This document shows, one piece after another, positions 21,330 to 33,067 of a stretch of 64,000 nt of DNA. Each line of letters opens with the position of its first letter. Within the stretch, counting starts at the first letter, position 1. The translations under genes were made by a program, and so were the position numbers. The notes below the pieces were generated by a model. That model saw nothing but the letters and a program-made list of their open reading frames with translations. It did no database searches and was not told the DNA's origin. Source of the stretch: Dactylis glomerata (lineage: Eukaryota > Streptophyta > Magnoliopsida > Poales > Poaceae); contig QXEO01000152.1 of assembly GCA_007115705.1 (NCBI GenBank), forward strand, positions 744,001 to 808,000. Reading direction: 5' to 3'.

Positions 21330-21812
21330 TCAAGTGATCGTCGAAGCCGCTCCCGTCGTGCCCGGGATTGGGCCGACGATAGTCGTGGCTGGGATGAGGT
21401 CGGTGGCATTTGACGAGGCGATGTCGATGATGATCGATTCCATGGTGTCGACCTCTGGTTCCAGAAGGTTAGCGTCGATGACGGCCGGCACAGCGATGCC
21501 GGCGACGGTGTCGATGGTGGTGTCGATGATGACGCCGACGCTGGTCTCGGCGTTGATGTCGATGTTGGTCGGCACAGCGATGCCGACGGCGGTGTCAATG
21601 GCGTTGGCGATGTCGATCTTGGCGTTGTTGTCGATGTTGGTCAGCACAGCGATGCCGACGGCGGTGTCGATGGCATTGGTGATGTCGATCTTGGCGTTGA
21701 TGTCGATGTTGGTTGGCACAGCGATGCCGGCGGCGGTGTCGATGGCGTTGGCGATGTCGATCTTGGTGATGGTTGGTGATGGAGCCGGTGAATCCGTAGA
21801 TCCAGATCCCAT
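21330..21812 (-). CDS. Repeat-encoded N-terminus of gag, element A (160 aa)
   Basis: The first ATG after the PBS is at 21810-21812 and starts MGSGSTDSPAPSPTI. The protein then contains 24-residue repeats of the type IAVPTNIDINAKIDI, encoded by a 72-bp tandem repeat. The frame ends at TGA about ten bases before the ATG of the next gag ORF. Confidence 0.55.
   Translation of the reverse strand: MGSGSTDSPAPSPTITKIDIANAIDTAAGIAVPTNIDINAKIDITNAIDTAVGIAVLTNIDNNAKIDIANAIDTAVGIAVPTNIDINAETSVGVIIDTTIDTVAGIAVPAVIDANLLEPEVDTMESIIIDIASSNATDLIPATTIVGPIPGTTGAASTIT
21540..21765. repeat. 72-bp in-frame tandem repeat in gag of element A
   Basis: The block CACAGCGATGCC recurs at 72-bp spacing (about 21573, 21645 and 21717), with a further copy about 84 bp before the first. 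Because 72 is a multiple of three, each unit adds 24 residues to gag without a frame change. Confidence 0.85.
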
Positions 21813-21816
21813 CGTC

Positions 21817-21833
21817 CCCACGGTCGGCGCCAA
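21817..21833 (-). other. Primer-binding site of element A
   Basis: The minus strand reads TTGGCGCCGACCGTGGG one base after the 5' LTR. The same type of site occurs beside element C (TGGCGCCCACCGTGGGG at 58936-58952) and, diverged, at 36437-36454. The matching tRNA is not assigned here. Confidence 0.75.
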
Positions 21834-21834
21834 T

Positions 21835-22402
21835 TGACGAGGTTCTACCCCGGCAATGCCCATGTTCGAGGGCTTTTGATCTAGGGAGCGCATTGGGGAT
21901 CTGGCGAACTCGACGGCGATCAGATGAAAGCAGAAGAACACGAGATTTTACCTAGGTTCGCCCCCCTTGGTAGGGTAAAGACCTACGTCCTGCTTGTCTG
22001 ACTTGTTATTGATGGGGTGGCTTTGATGGAGGTGTTACAATAATGGCGTAGATTGGATCTAGCCGAAACAGAGAGCTCTAAGTATCGAGCGCTCCGGTGT
22101 GAGGTGGGTGGAGAGTGTCTAGCCCTTACTACATTCTCCCTCCCAACCTTTTATATGCGAAGGTTGGGTCTCAGGATTGTTCTCCAAGTTGATTACAGAT
22201 CGGATCAGTTAAAAAAAACCCTAAACGAGTCCTATTTCGACTAAGTCTCCGTATTCGAGTTTTTGTCTTGTACGCCAAGTTACATCCCTGAGCCGCGACA
22301 GGTCGTCAACTTCATGGGCTTTGTGATTCCTTTGATGGTATCCCTCCTGGGCCAAAAACCAGGTAGGCAAATGTCGAGGGCCTATTTATCATTCCTTCGT
22401 CA
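21835..22402 (-). repeat. 5' LTR of element A
   Basis: Same length as its partner at 7784-8351, with about 22 differences, 20 of them transitions. It contains the TATA box (CATATAAAAGG on the minus strand) near 22148-22158. Confidence 0.93.
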
Positions 22403-22407
22403 AGGTT

Positions 22408-22516
22408 AGTTCCAGAAAATACATAAAAATGCCACGAAGTGTAACAAAACACAAAGCAAATGGTGTAAGAACAAGCATGGAGCATCAAAAATTATAGATA
22501 CGTTTGAGACATATCA
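22408..22516 (-). repeat. 3' LTR of the Athila-like element, remaining 109 bp
   Basis: Resumes after the AGGTT duplication (22403-22407) and ends GACATATCA at 22516. In the element's sense direction the bases just before it (AAGCTTGGGGATGCT, 22517-22531 on the minus strand) form its polypurine tract. Confidence 0.85.
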
Positions 22517-25449
22517 AGCATCCCCAAGCTTAACTCATGCTCGTCCTCGAGTAGGTAAGTGATAACAAAAGAATAATTTTTGAGGTTACATGCACCATCA
22601 CAATCTTGATCATCAAAGTAAGCATTGAGTGCTAGGATCAAAGAACTTAAAACATGGGCATAAAAGACATAATCTTGACAATAAGAACTTAGCAACCATG
22701 TTATAACATGAAAAAAAACACAAACGAAAGATCATGAATAATGAAACAATGAAAGTCAAACATGTGTTCAAATCATATGGAAAACATAGCAAATGATTTT
22801 CAGCTTGTCCTTCATGGAATAGCAAAACATAAATGGATAGGACACCTTCAAGTTTAAGAGGGCGACTAGATACAAATAATTTAAGAACAAGTGAAACCAT
22901 AATCATGAATCAGTCAATGATAACTTTGGGACAATGAACATTAAACTCAGAATGGCAACTATGCTCTCTTAGATGGTGCATAAAGGTAGAAGGTGGAGAC
23001 TCAACATAAAAGTAAAAGAAAGGCCCTTCGCAGAGGGAAGCAGTGATTGCAAGTTTTATAAACCTTCAAAAATTATGGTACTTACTAGCTTTGAGCTCTC
23101 ATTGCCCCCATCATAGACATCTTGAATGGTTAAAGTAAATGCAAGAATGTTTATGAGCATATGCTTGACAAATAATAAGTTGAAAACCTCGTGTCCCGGC
23201 CGTGAAGTATGAATACCCAAACCTCATGCTACTCGACTTAGGGTCCTAAGCAAGCTCTTGTCATTATAAGTATACACGTATCATCGAGAACCGCCAACGG
23301 AGTACCTCCTTACCCGATGGCATGGAACAAGCCCACATCAAAATGACAGGACAAATAGACAATGAACACCTTGGCATCTCTTTTATTTACCATGGGTATA
23401 GCTTTTTATTTTGAGATGCGTCGTCGAATGTCCACTATGGGCATGCTATAAATTTTCACCATGAATGATGCATGGCTTAGATTAGCGGCGCAGGCGTTTC
23501 TCTAACACATATACAAACTCCATGATCCCGCAAGATTCCTAACTTGTTTCACATCGCGAGTATCCATAAACAAAAGATCACGATATTAACTCAAATAAGA
23601 AGTGCAATGTTGAAAGCTTACCCCATGACGGCATGGTTTGGGTAATTTCCAAATTACAACTTGCAAGCATAACGTTAACATAAAAGAGCCACAATGTCAA
23701 AATTTTAAAAGCGAGAAAAGTAAAGTGTGCCATCAGGTTCGTGAGAGCTTTACTGACTAATTTTCACATAACACCAAAAGAGTTTAATTTGAAGTATAGA
23801 TAAAAGCAAGTCAAATATACTTTGGAATAGCAAATTGCTAATAGGTATGTATGAGGGACACATTGGAATAACTTGGTTTTTGGGAGTTGGATGCATGAGT
23901 AGAGCTCATACTCAGTACAAAATGAGGGCTAGCAAAAGACTGGGAGCGACCAACTAAGAGAGCAATAACGACCATAATCATCCATAGCAACAAAATATCA
24001 TTAAGAGAAGCATAAAATAGCATCACAAGTCAAAAACCAAATGATCATAAAGGCTTATGGCAACTTTATAAGAGTCAAACATGTTGTAAGCATGCGCCAA
24101 GTCAACCCAAATAAAGCATCAAGGAGAAAACCAAATAAATGCTTCCGTATAATAAAAATAACGCATGATTTTTTCAAATGCTCATTAAGCAATCTCAGTC
24201 ATTTGAGACAAGTCATGCTACAGAAAAAATCACTAAGCATACTATCAAAACGACATCAAGCATGCCATGAAAAAGTCTAAGCCGCAGTCTAAACAAACTC
24301 CTTTTTGTACCACTTTTTTGCATGAAACTTTTTCTCTTTCCAACACCATTCAAACCTTTTTGAGACAACTCTTTTGATGAATACCAATATAGACCAGAGG
24401 TCCAAATACACCTTTACACAAAGATAAAACAAGATCTGAACAAAATTCAAGGCGGAAAACAAAAGCTAAACGCAGTTCTAGAAAAAGAGAACACTCGTTG
24501 AACGATAAGAGTGAAAAATAGAGTGTTCTTGGCAAATGAAAAGCAAGTAAATCTCCTCCAAAAGAAATTTGTTGGGGTCCAACCATTTATTGCAACAAAC
24601 AAAAGAAAAGAAAACTGAAAGCAAAATTAAATACGCTCTAAGAAAAACGTATAGTGCATGAAGCAATAAAAATATAGTGTGTTGAAAGGTGACCTGATTT
24701 TTGCCGATTAAGAAGGGGTGCCTCGGGGGCATCCCCAAGCTTTGACGCTTGTACCTCTTGGATATTTCTTGGGGTGACATGGGCATCCCCAATCTTGAGC
24801 TTTTGTCCATTATTCATCTCATCTCATCATTCTCCAATCCCTACACTTGAAAACTTCCTTCATACAAAACTTCACACAATTCTATTAGCAACGTTAGCAT
24901 AAATATAATAGTGAATCAACCATTTTTGGTTCAGGTTTCAACTCAAAAACACCACATATAAAGCATATATATACTATAGCAACTTCCCCAAAAGTTCCGT
25001 GATCAAAAGAACTCAAAAAGAAAGCGATCGAGAGGCAAACACAAATAGTGGCAGAAATCTGTCAAAACAGAACAGCTGACAAAGGTCGATTTTTTCGAGG
25101 ACCTTCTGTTGCTCAAATAAAAAATTGCAAAACTAATGAAAGTTTGGATATAACCTGGGGCATGTGCACAAGAAATCGCAGGTCAAAAAGATATTCTGAG
25201 AATTTTCACAAATTTTTACGGTGCAGCACCGAAATCTGTTTCAAGACAGCAACTTCCCCAAATCTTACCTCCCTCAAATTAGAGGTTCTTCTTGGCACAA
25301 CAACGAAATAAAAAGGATAAGGAGCGGTTATTACAGTAGTAATAACTTCCAAGACTCAAATAGAAGAAAAATTACTGAAAAGAAACAATGGATTATCTCC
25401 CAAGAGTGCTTTTCTTTTACGCCTTTGAGCTAGGCGCAGAAAGTGGAAA
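22517..25449 (-). other. Non-coding internal region of the Athila-like element
   Basis: About 2.9 kb of AT-rich sequence with no reading frame of interest and no RT, integrase or envelope-like motif on either strand. It appears to be the long 3' untranslated body of a gag-only Athila derivative. Confidence 0.6.
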
Positions 25450-26169
25450 TCAAGTATTTTCGAAAGAGGCATTAAGATCAACTGTTTTATCAAGATCACC
25501 ACTTACCACACTAGACACTTTAAAAGTTCCCAAAGATGATTTAACCTGCAAGTCACTCTTAGTTGAACTAAAAGTCTTACCAATCTTAAAAACATGCTGT
25601 TGTTTAGGCACAGACACCTTGGAAACATACATAAATTTTTGCTCTTTTCCAACAAAAGCTTTCTCCTTCTTAAACTTAAGAGAAGAGAAAATTGAACTTA
25701 AAGTTTCCATAGACTCTTCCAGTTTCCCAATCCTAAGGTTTTGACTATCAAGAGTAGTACTAGCCTCTAAAATGGTGATTCTCTTACCGATACTTTCTAT
25801 CGATTCATTAACCTGGCTAGCGTTATCAAGGATATTTGGCAAACTTTTTTCTAAAGAGCTAAGTTTTTCTAAAACTTCATCCAAAGTGACGTCAGTTTTA
25901 ATAACATGGATAGGTGGTACTTCCACTAAACTTTCAATTAGAGTGCATGCTTCAAGAGCAGGAGTACCCAAAAAATTACCTCCTGTAAGAGTATCAAGAA
26001 CGTACCTATTACAACTAGATATACCAACATAAAAATTTCTAAGGAGGATCATGGTAGAATGCTTCTTCGTACACCTATGATGAGCATTGCTAATATGGTA
26101 CCAAGCATCTTTCAAACTCTCTCCCCCTTGTTGCTTAAAAGTACAAACTTCAACTTCAGGATTACTCAT
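25450..26169 (-). CDS. Athila-type gag-slot ORF, 239 aa
   Basis: Starts at ATG 26167-26169 (MSNPEVEVCTFKQQGGES) about 160 bases after the PBS. Its early part (ESLKDAWYHISNAHHRC, LLRNFYVGIS, DTLTGGNFL) is typical of gag of Athila-like elements in wheat relatives. A long heptad-rich segment follows (IESIGKRITILEAS, IGKLEESMETLSSI), probably a coiled coil. No zinc knuckle or pol follows. The end (DLNASFENT) and the adjacent 3' sequence match those of the ORF at 33-626. The frame is intact. A capsid-like role is likely by position and similarity. Confidence 0.65.
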   Translation of the reverse strand: MSNPEVEVCTFKQQGGESLKDAWYHISNAHHRCTKKHSTMILLRNFYVGISSCNRYVLDTLTGGNFLGTPALEACTLIESLVEVPPIHVIKTDVTLDEVLEKLSSLEKSLPNILDNASQVNESIESIGKRITILEASTTLDSQNLRIGKLEESMETLSSIFSSLKFKKEKAFVGKEQKFMYVSKVSVPKQQHVFKIGKTFSSTKSDLQVKSSLGTFKVSSVVSGDLDKTVDLNASFENT

Positions 26170-26331
26170 TCTAACAAGACTAAAAGCAAGTAAATAAAAG
26201 CAACTATAAAGGAAAATAAATTTTTTGTATTTTTTTAATAAAACGATGCAAGCAAAAATAAAATAAAGCAAAACTAAAAACAAAGTAAAAGATTGTGCGT
26301 GCGAGACTCCCCTTGCAAAAGTCTTCTTTCT

Positions 26332-26348
26332 CCCCGGCAACGGCGCCA
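26332..26348 (-). other. Primer-binding site of the Athila-like element (tRNA-Asp)
   Basis: The minus strand reads TGGCGCCGTTGCCGGGG, complementary to the 3' end of plant tRNA-Asp, ten bases from the LTR edge at 26359. Confidence 0.8.
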
Positions 26349-26358
26349 GAAAACTGCT

Positions 26359-26398
26359 TGATGGCGTGTAACTACAGCCCGTTGGGAACCCCAAGAGG
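26359..26398 (-). repeat. 5' LTR of the Athila-like element, first 40 bp
   Basis: Begins TGATGGCGTGTAAC as at 6260 and is cut by the copia insertion after AGAGG (26394-26398). The rest is at 34775-36321. Confidence 0.85.
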
Positions 26399-28100
26399 TG
26401 AAGGGAATATGCCCGAGAGGCAATAATAAAGTGGTTATTATCATATTCCATATTTATGATAAATGTTTATTCTTCATGCTAGACTTGTATTAATCGGAAA
26501 CATTAATACTTGTGTGATTAATAAACTAAAAAAGTTCCTAGTAAAGCCTCTCTTTTATACTAGCTCATTGATTAACTGATGATCAAGGTTTCCTGATCAT
26601 AAACATTGGATGTTGTTAATAACGGGGTCATATCATTAGCAGAATGATGTGATGAACACTCACACCCATAGTACGAATAGCAATACGATCAAGTCATCAA
26701 GTTTCATTGCTATATCAAACTCATACGAAGTAGTTCTAATCCTCAGACCATGAGATCATGTTAATCACTGATACCGGAAGAGTGCTTTGATGATATCAAA
26801 CGCCACACCATAACAGGGTGATTATAAAGGTTGATTTGGGTATTCTGAAAGTATTAGTTGAGGCTCATGGATTAAGAGTGGAATTTTTCTGACCCGATGA
26901 TGGGAAGATATTCTCTAGGCCCTTCTCGGTGATATTGCATTGGAATTGCTTGTAAGCATGTGACTAGGTCACGGGAATGCATTATCACAGAACGAGTAAA
27001 GAGACTTGTCGGGAACGAGATCGAACTAGGTATGGTTGATACCAAATGATCGGATCTCGGACAAGTAATAATATCGCGAGACAAAAGGAATTAACTATGT
27101 TTGTTAATGGTTCACACGATCACTAGATCATCGTCGAGTAAGTGGGAGTCATCATGGATTTCTAGATCCCGCTGATGATTATTGTTCGGAGAGGAGTCTC
27201 GATCATGTCCACGTTATTCACGAACTGTAGGGTGACACACTTAAGGTTTGCCGTCGTTTTTGAGTGGATACGATACTCCGATCGAATTACAGGACAACAT
27301 GAGGGTTGTTTCAGAAAAAGCACCGAAATTGTTTCGGTATATTGAAATAACTCAAGGGAGTATTTGTTAATGTTTTTTAATTGATTGAATTAACAAATAT
27401 TAAAGAAATCAAAATGTTTTATTAATTCAATTAGTGTGAATTTTAATTAGCATGAATGTCATGCAAAATTAAATGGGGGGTTACCTCATGTTGATGAGGG
27501 GGTTACCACCATGAAGTGGGGGTTACCACAATGAAGAGGACCATGAAGAGGAGAAGAGGCTCTCCTTGGCCGGCCACCCCCCTAGGTGGCTGCCCCTTCC
27601 TCTTCTATAAAAGGACCCCTCTTCTCCCTCTTCACACACTTCTTGATCCCCTCCCTTCCTCCAAAAGTTGCTGCCCCAAATCCGTCTTGGCTTAGCGAAG
27701 CTCTGCCGAATTGTTAGTTTGAGATTCACACACTTGGAGAAGTGAGTGTTGGAGTGTTCGGCGGATCCCTTCTTCCACTGCCCCGCTGGACAGAGGGCGT
27801 GGAGGAGACGATGACAAGCCGTACGTGTGACCGAGTACGGAGGCGCCGCCGGTTGTGGCGCCGTGTACACGATCTCGAGATTGTCAAGTGAACCACTACG
27901 TCGACTACGTCAAGTGAACGACTACGTCGACTACGTGCGTCTTCGTCGAGTCTCCATTGGTAATGTTTTTGCGGGAACGTAATCCCCGCTACGGGTCTTC
28001 GAGAGTTAGTCTCCGTTGCTACCATCTCGTGGATGTTCTTGGCCAGTTTTGTGTTCTTGCGTAGGAATTTTTTTTTGTTTTCCATGCTACGAACCCATCA
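26399..28100 (+). repeat. 5' LTR of the copia element
   Basis: Begins TGAAGGGAATATG and ends GAACCCATCA. The probable promoter TATA box CTATAAAAGG lies near 27605-27614. Confidence 0.93.
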
Positions 28101-28101
28101 G

Positions 28102-28113
28102 TGGTATCAGAGC
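28102..28113 (+). other. Primer-binding site (initiator tRNA-Met)
   Basis: TGGTATCAGAGC, one base after the 5' LTR, is the standard plant copia site complementary to initiator methionine tRNA. Confidence 0.9.
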
Positions 28114-28899
28114 CATTTCTATGTGTAGTTGGCATGCACGATTAGAACACATGGAGATGTGGGCATTGATGATCATGTTATTGCAATTTATTTTGTATTT
28201 TGGATCATAGTGGCATAGTGGGATTGAAGCTGTCCGAGACTAATCTTACGTGAGCGCGTTCACGAGACTTGTCCCACACTTGACATGCTTCGGCATATGT
28301 GGCTTTGCGGGTGCACGTTTCTCCCACTATAGTTATGATCTATTTTATAAAGAGTTATTAATAATATTTTTATCACCGTTGTGGTTACATGTTCGTAGGT
28401 AAGAAAGGTTCTTCCTAGAAAGCCCCAAACCACGTAAAATATGCAAGACAAATTAGAAGCGTCTAACTTGTTTTTGTAGGGTATGTGATATGATATGGTT
28501 AAATTGTTTATGTTACAAATTGTATGCAATGATCCTTTTTGTAAGTTATAAACAACCGGCAGGAGCCATTTGGTTGTCTTTTCATTTTATGGCCTATGTG
28601 CCGAATATATATATATCCAAGTGATATATTGTAATAGAGGAAGACAATCAAGGTGGAGCCGTCATGGACCTTGGTGCTATACCGGTGGAATGATGGAGAT
28701 CATGCCATGACACACAAGATGGAGATCGAATGCGTGAAGGACTATATCATATCATATTATATATGCATGTGATGTTTATCCTTTTATACATCTTATTTTG
28801 CTTAGATTTGATCGCGCGGTAGCATTATAAGATGATCCCTCTCACATAAATATCAAGATAAAAATGTGTTCTTCCATAGCATGCACCGTCAAGAAAGTT

Positions 28900-31800
28900 C
28901 GTCGTTTCGAGACACCACGTGATGATCGGGTGTGACAGACTCTACGTTCACATACGACGGGTATAAGACAGTTTTACACACGCGAGTGCTATGGTTCTAC
29001 TTGGTGAGCCTAGCATGTACAGACATGGCCTTGGAACACAAACCGAAAGGTTAAGCATGAGTCATATGGTTGATATGATGAACATGGTGATGTTCGCCTT
29101 TGAAACTATGCCGTTTCACGTGATGATCGGTTGCGGTATAGTGAATTTGGTTCGTGTAATCACTTAAGAAAACTAAGAGGGATGTTGTTTTTAAGTGGGA
29201 GTTCACTTAGTAATTTTGAATTATAGAACTCAATTTATCATGAACTAAATCAAAGAGAATTTGTATAGTTTGTTGTAGGCATTGGCATCCGTTTACTACC
29301 TTGCGATTAGCTATAATTGAGATAATAGAACTATAGAATTCTGGATGTCAATCTAAAGTTTAAAGTCCTATTGCATACTTTTAGCAAACCTTGGTTACTC
29401 GATAAAATTTAATAAGTAGTATTAAATCAAGAGTAACAATTCCAGTGTTAGTATCTAAGTATCACACTTGCCTCCATGATCCTTGATATTCAAAAATTGT
29501 TTTTAGTATCAAGGTTATCTAGGAGCTGAAAGCATTGTTTCATAAACTATCATATGTGAAAGATATTTTGATATCTGAAATAATGTTTGGTTGCAATGTG
29601 ATAGAGCATAATTTAGTGAGACACATGTTCTCATATTGTATGAGAATTTGCGAAGATTGGAGATGCTAGGCGTCCAGATCTCCTAAAAAAGGTTTTAGGA
29701 ACTAACATTATACTCACAATTTGTCCTCATGAGCTATAGTAGCTTGATCATGAAAGTTGTCATGATAGGATGAATACAAGATGTTGGTAAAATGTTTACT
29801 ATATTAAAAGATTACTAAAGAATAGAATTTGGAAGAACGCCAAATATTTGATTATGGTGATCTACTTCAAAGTGTGAGTCCAAGGGTATTAGTATTTGAC
29901 TAATCATGTCTTGAACTATGTGCCATGTGTATGGCGCCACTATTGATGGTGATAGATTCTTCTTAAAAAGAAAGGAATTGCTAAAAGAGAATCTAAAAAT
30001 TATTTTGGCAGAAAAGAAAAGACTGGAAATGTCTAGCTCAGGTATATAGAAGATATACATGTTATGGGTGTATTCGTTGCTTGTTAAAACAATGTGGTTC
30101 TTGGGTATTTGATACTAAATTGGTTGGTATGAACTGTCATATAGAACAACACAATAGAAGAACTACAATGGCCTAATTAACTAGCAAATGAATATGGGAT
30201 GATTCTCATAAAAAACAAATAAAGTGTTATTGTGTTTCGTTGGAATTAAACCTAGCCTTCAAGATTTGTTTTAATAATTGTTATTTTGTTCTGGTATTAT
30301 AAGAACAATGGTTGTTCAAATTATTACCGCATTCATAAAAGATGGATGAACGCTTATCTTGTTGGAGAAATTCACATCCATAACACTGATGCTAAAAATG
30401 TCTCAAGACAAATGATTAGAAGATCACTTATGAGTGACACCACCGTTTAAATCATGTTGGAAAGTAAACATGAAGAAACTCCATGTTGATGGAATTTTGG
30501 AGTCCTTTTGATTTTGAATCAATTGACACTTGTGAAAATTTTCTATAGATGATTAAAACTCCGTTTGTAGGCCAAAGAAGAACAGACGACTAACTTATTG
30601 GACGTTGTATATGTTGATGTATATTGTCCATTATATGTAGCCGTGAGTGGTGAATTCTTGAACTTCATTTACTTTAACCAATGATTTGAGTAGATATATG
30701 TGTATATTTACTTGATAAGGAAGAAGCATGACATATTTGAATATTGTTCAAAGTATTTCTAGATGAAGTTGAAAATCATTGTAACAAGAGAATAAAGAAT
30801 TTATGATTTGATCATAAAGGAATATATTTGAGTTACAAGTTTAGCAAACACCTAAAAGTTGAGGAATCGTTCCATAGACTTGTATTTCCCGAAACACCAT
30901 AGTAGTATGGAGTGTTCGAGAGATCAAATCAAACTTTGTTTGACATCGTTGGATCAAAGGTGTCATCTATAAAACTGCCATTATATTTTAAGAATAAAGC
31001 TTTAGAGACTGTCACTTTTACACTGAAAAGAGCGCCATCATGATCCGTTGAAATGACACCATAAGAGTTATGGCATGGGATAAAACCCAGGTTGTCTTTT
31101 CTAAAATTTTGGTATGCTAGGCATATGTAAAATGTTTACAACCAAAGTTGGATAAATACATCTTTTTAGGTTATCCCAAAGTAACTGTTGGGTATTCCTC
31201 CAGAACACCGAAGACAAAAGTGTTTGTCGCTGAAAACGTCAAGTTTCTTGAGAAGGAATTTTTCGCGAAAAGTTAAGTGGGAGGACAATAGAACTTTGAT
31301 TAGGTTATTGAATTTAAGCTATATGTGCTGAGTAGCGCAGCATCGGAAAGTGTCCCAGAGGCGGCCACAATGCGCATGGCTACCGTACCTCAAAGGTTGT
31401 GGTCACAAATATCTAAGTTCCTATTGAACTGCGTGAGTCGGGTAACAATCAAATAGTTAGATTTGAGAACAGATCATTATTGTTTGACAATGATGAACCG
31501 ACTACATGCAAAGAAGCGATGATGGGCCATGACTCCATCAAATGGCTAGAAGCCATAAAATTCGTGATAGTTCCATACACAAGAAACCAAGTTTCTGAAC
31601 TTGGAAGACCCTCAAAAGGCATGAATCCTAATGAACGTGTTTGGATCTATAAACAGACATGGATGTTTTGCATCTATGAATTAGTCAACACATCGTTAAA
31701 AGAGTTTACGATTGTGTTCAGTGAGTTGACTGTGACAAGATTTGATCTTTTATAGCAATATTTTGTCTAGACGGATTACTGTAGCAACCACTACATATGC

Positions 31801-33067
31801 TAAATTTGATATATGTTAGTTGAACAAACAAGACAACATTCTTCTAATAGAATGGTTACCTAGGACATGTAAATGACATGGTCTAAAGGGTTTTGTGAAT
31901 TCAAAGGATGCTAAAAAGGCATGCAAACTTCAATGGCTGAAGTAAGCATCACGGAGTTGGAATATTCATCGTGATGAAATTGTTAAAAGGTTTAGTTTCA
32001 TCAAAGATGATGAATATGCTTGCATTTGCAAGAGATTAAGTGGGAGAGCTGAGACATATTTCTAGTGCATTATGTAGAAGATATATTGTTAATTGAGAAT
32101 GATGTATCTTTTATTGACATAGGTTAAGAATTTCATTAAAATTAGATTTCAATGAAAGACTTAGGCAAAACTAAAATATTGAGTCTCGATGTCTATGTAG
32201 ATAGATCGAGGTGCCAATATGGTTGTGTCAAAGTACATAGATGAAATATTGAATGAAGTTCAATATGGAAATGACGAGAAAAGTTGTTGCCACATGGAAG
32301 AGGTTGAAACAAGATTCAGGTGTTTTTGACACTTGATGAGTGAAGCCACATGAATGATTTGATCGATCATGTATACCGTGATATGTACATATATAGATAT
32401 GTCCTATGCTCTAAATGTTATGAGCATATACCAGAGTGATAAATATCATAAGATGATCACTGAACAATAGTAAAGATATCCTTATGTGCTTTGGAAGGAC
32501 TAAGGATATATATAATGTATGACAAAGTGACACATAGTTCATTGTAAAGTGTTACATTGATACTAAGTTTGTCACAAGATACAAATTAAGTTTATCTCAA
32601 TTTTAGCTATGTATTTAGGTGGCACAATGTAATGGAAGGAAGTTCCATAATGGATTGGGTGAGTTCCAAAGTTAAGACATTGTGATGGATTCTACAACAA
32701 AGGTTGAGTATATGGCTGCTTTAGAAGTAGCAAAAGAGGGCATTTGTGTCAAGAAGTTTGTTATCAAACTAGGTGTAGTTCCAAGCTGGCTATTACTATG
32801 AAGATCTATTGTGCGACAATAGTGTCAACATGGTTTTAACTAAAGGAACTAAGGTCTCACCAAAGGACCAAATTTATACCCAACTATCTCATTTGAGAAT
32901 TAGTGATGCGTAGAGACGCAAAGACATACAAATACACACAGAACTGAAAGTATTAGATCTGGAGATCAGATTAACCACATGCAACACGTATGGATAACAC
33001 GTGAATGCCATAAGTGTTACATACGCAAGTATCAACTAGATTATTGACTCTAGTGCAAGTAGGAGAC
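28900..33067 (+). pseudogene. Copia gag-pol relics
   Basis: Short matches survive in order. Integrase: LLDVVYVDVYCPLYVAVSGE (about 30590-30660). Reverse transcriptase: EPTTCKEAMMGHDSIKWLEA (about 31496-31556, the only part with a longer frame, 31480-31755). RNase H: MDSTTKVEYMAALEVAKE (about 32686-32740). They are separated by many stops, frameshifts and deletions. The upstream part (28114-28900) resembles the long untranslated leader of Angela/BARE elements. The purine-rich GTAGGAGAC just before 33068 is the likely polypurine tract. Confidence 0.75.

Larger units (their letters stand above)
7784..22402 (-). mobile_element. Element A: full-length Tat-lineage gypsy retrotransposon
   Basis: Bounded by two 568-bp LTRs (7784-8351 and 21835-22402) and the 5-bp duplication AGGTT (7779-7783, 22403-22407). 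The PBS is next to the right LTR, so transcription is on the minus strand. Order in sense direction: gag, protease, RT, RNase H, second RNase H, integrase, a 28-bp repeat array, a gene on the opposite strand, a 61-bp array, PPT, 3' LTR. A second RNase H and extra ORFs between integrase and the 3' LTR are known features of the Tat lineage. The LTRs differ at about 22 of 568 positions by eye, almost all transitions. Many in-frame stops show it is now inactive. Confidence 0.93.

Noticed and set aside
21091..21837. 248-aa plus-strand ORF rich in Met, Ser and Val
   Set aside because: Antisense reading of the 72-bp gag repeats; the minus-strand frame starts correctly after the PBS.
22517..25449. 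Searched for an envelope-like ORF, known in some Athila elements
   Set aside because: Only short frames, no signal peptide plus membrane-span pattern; the region appears non-coding.
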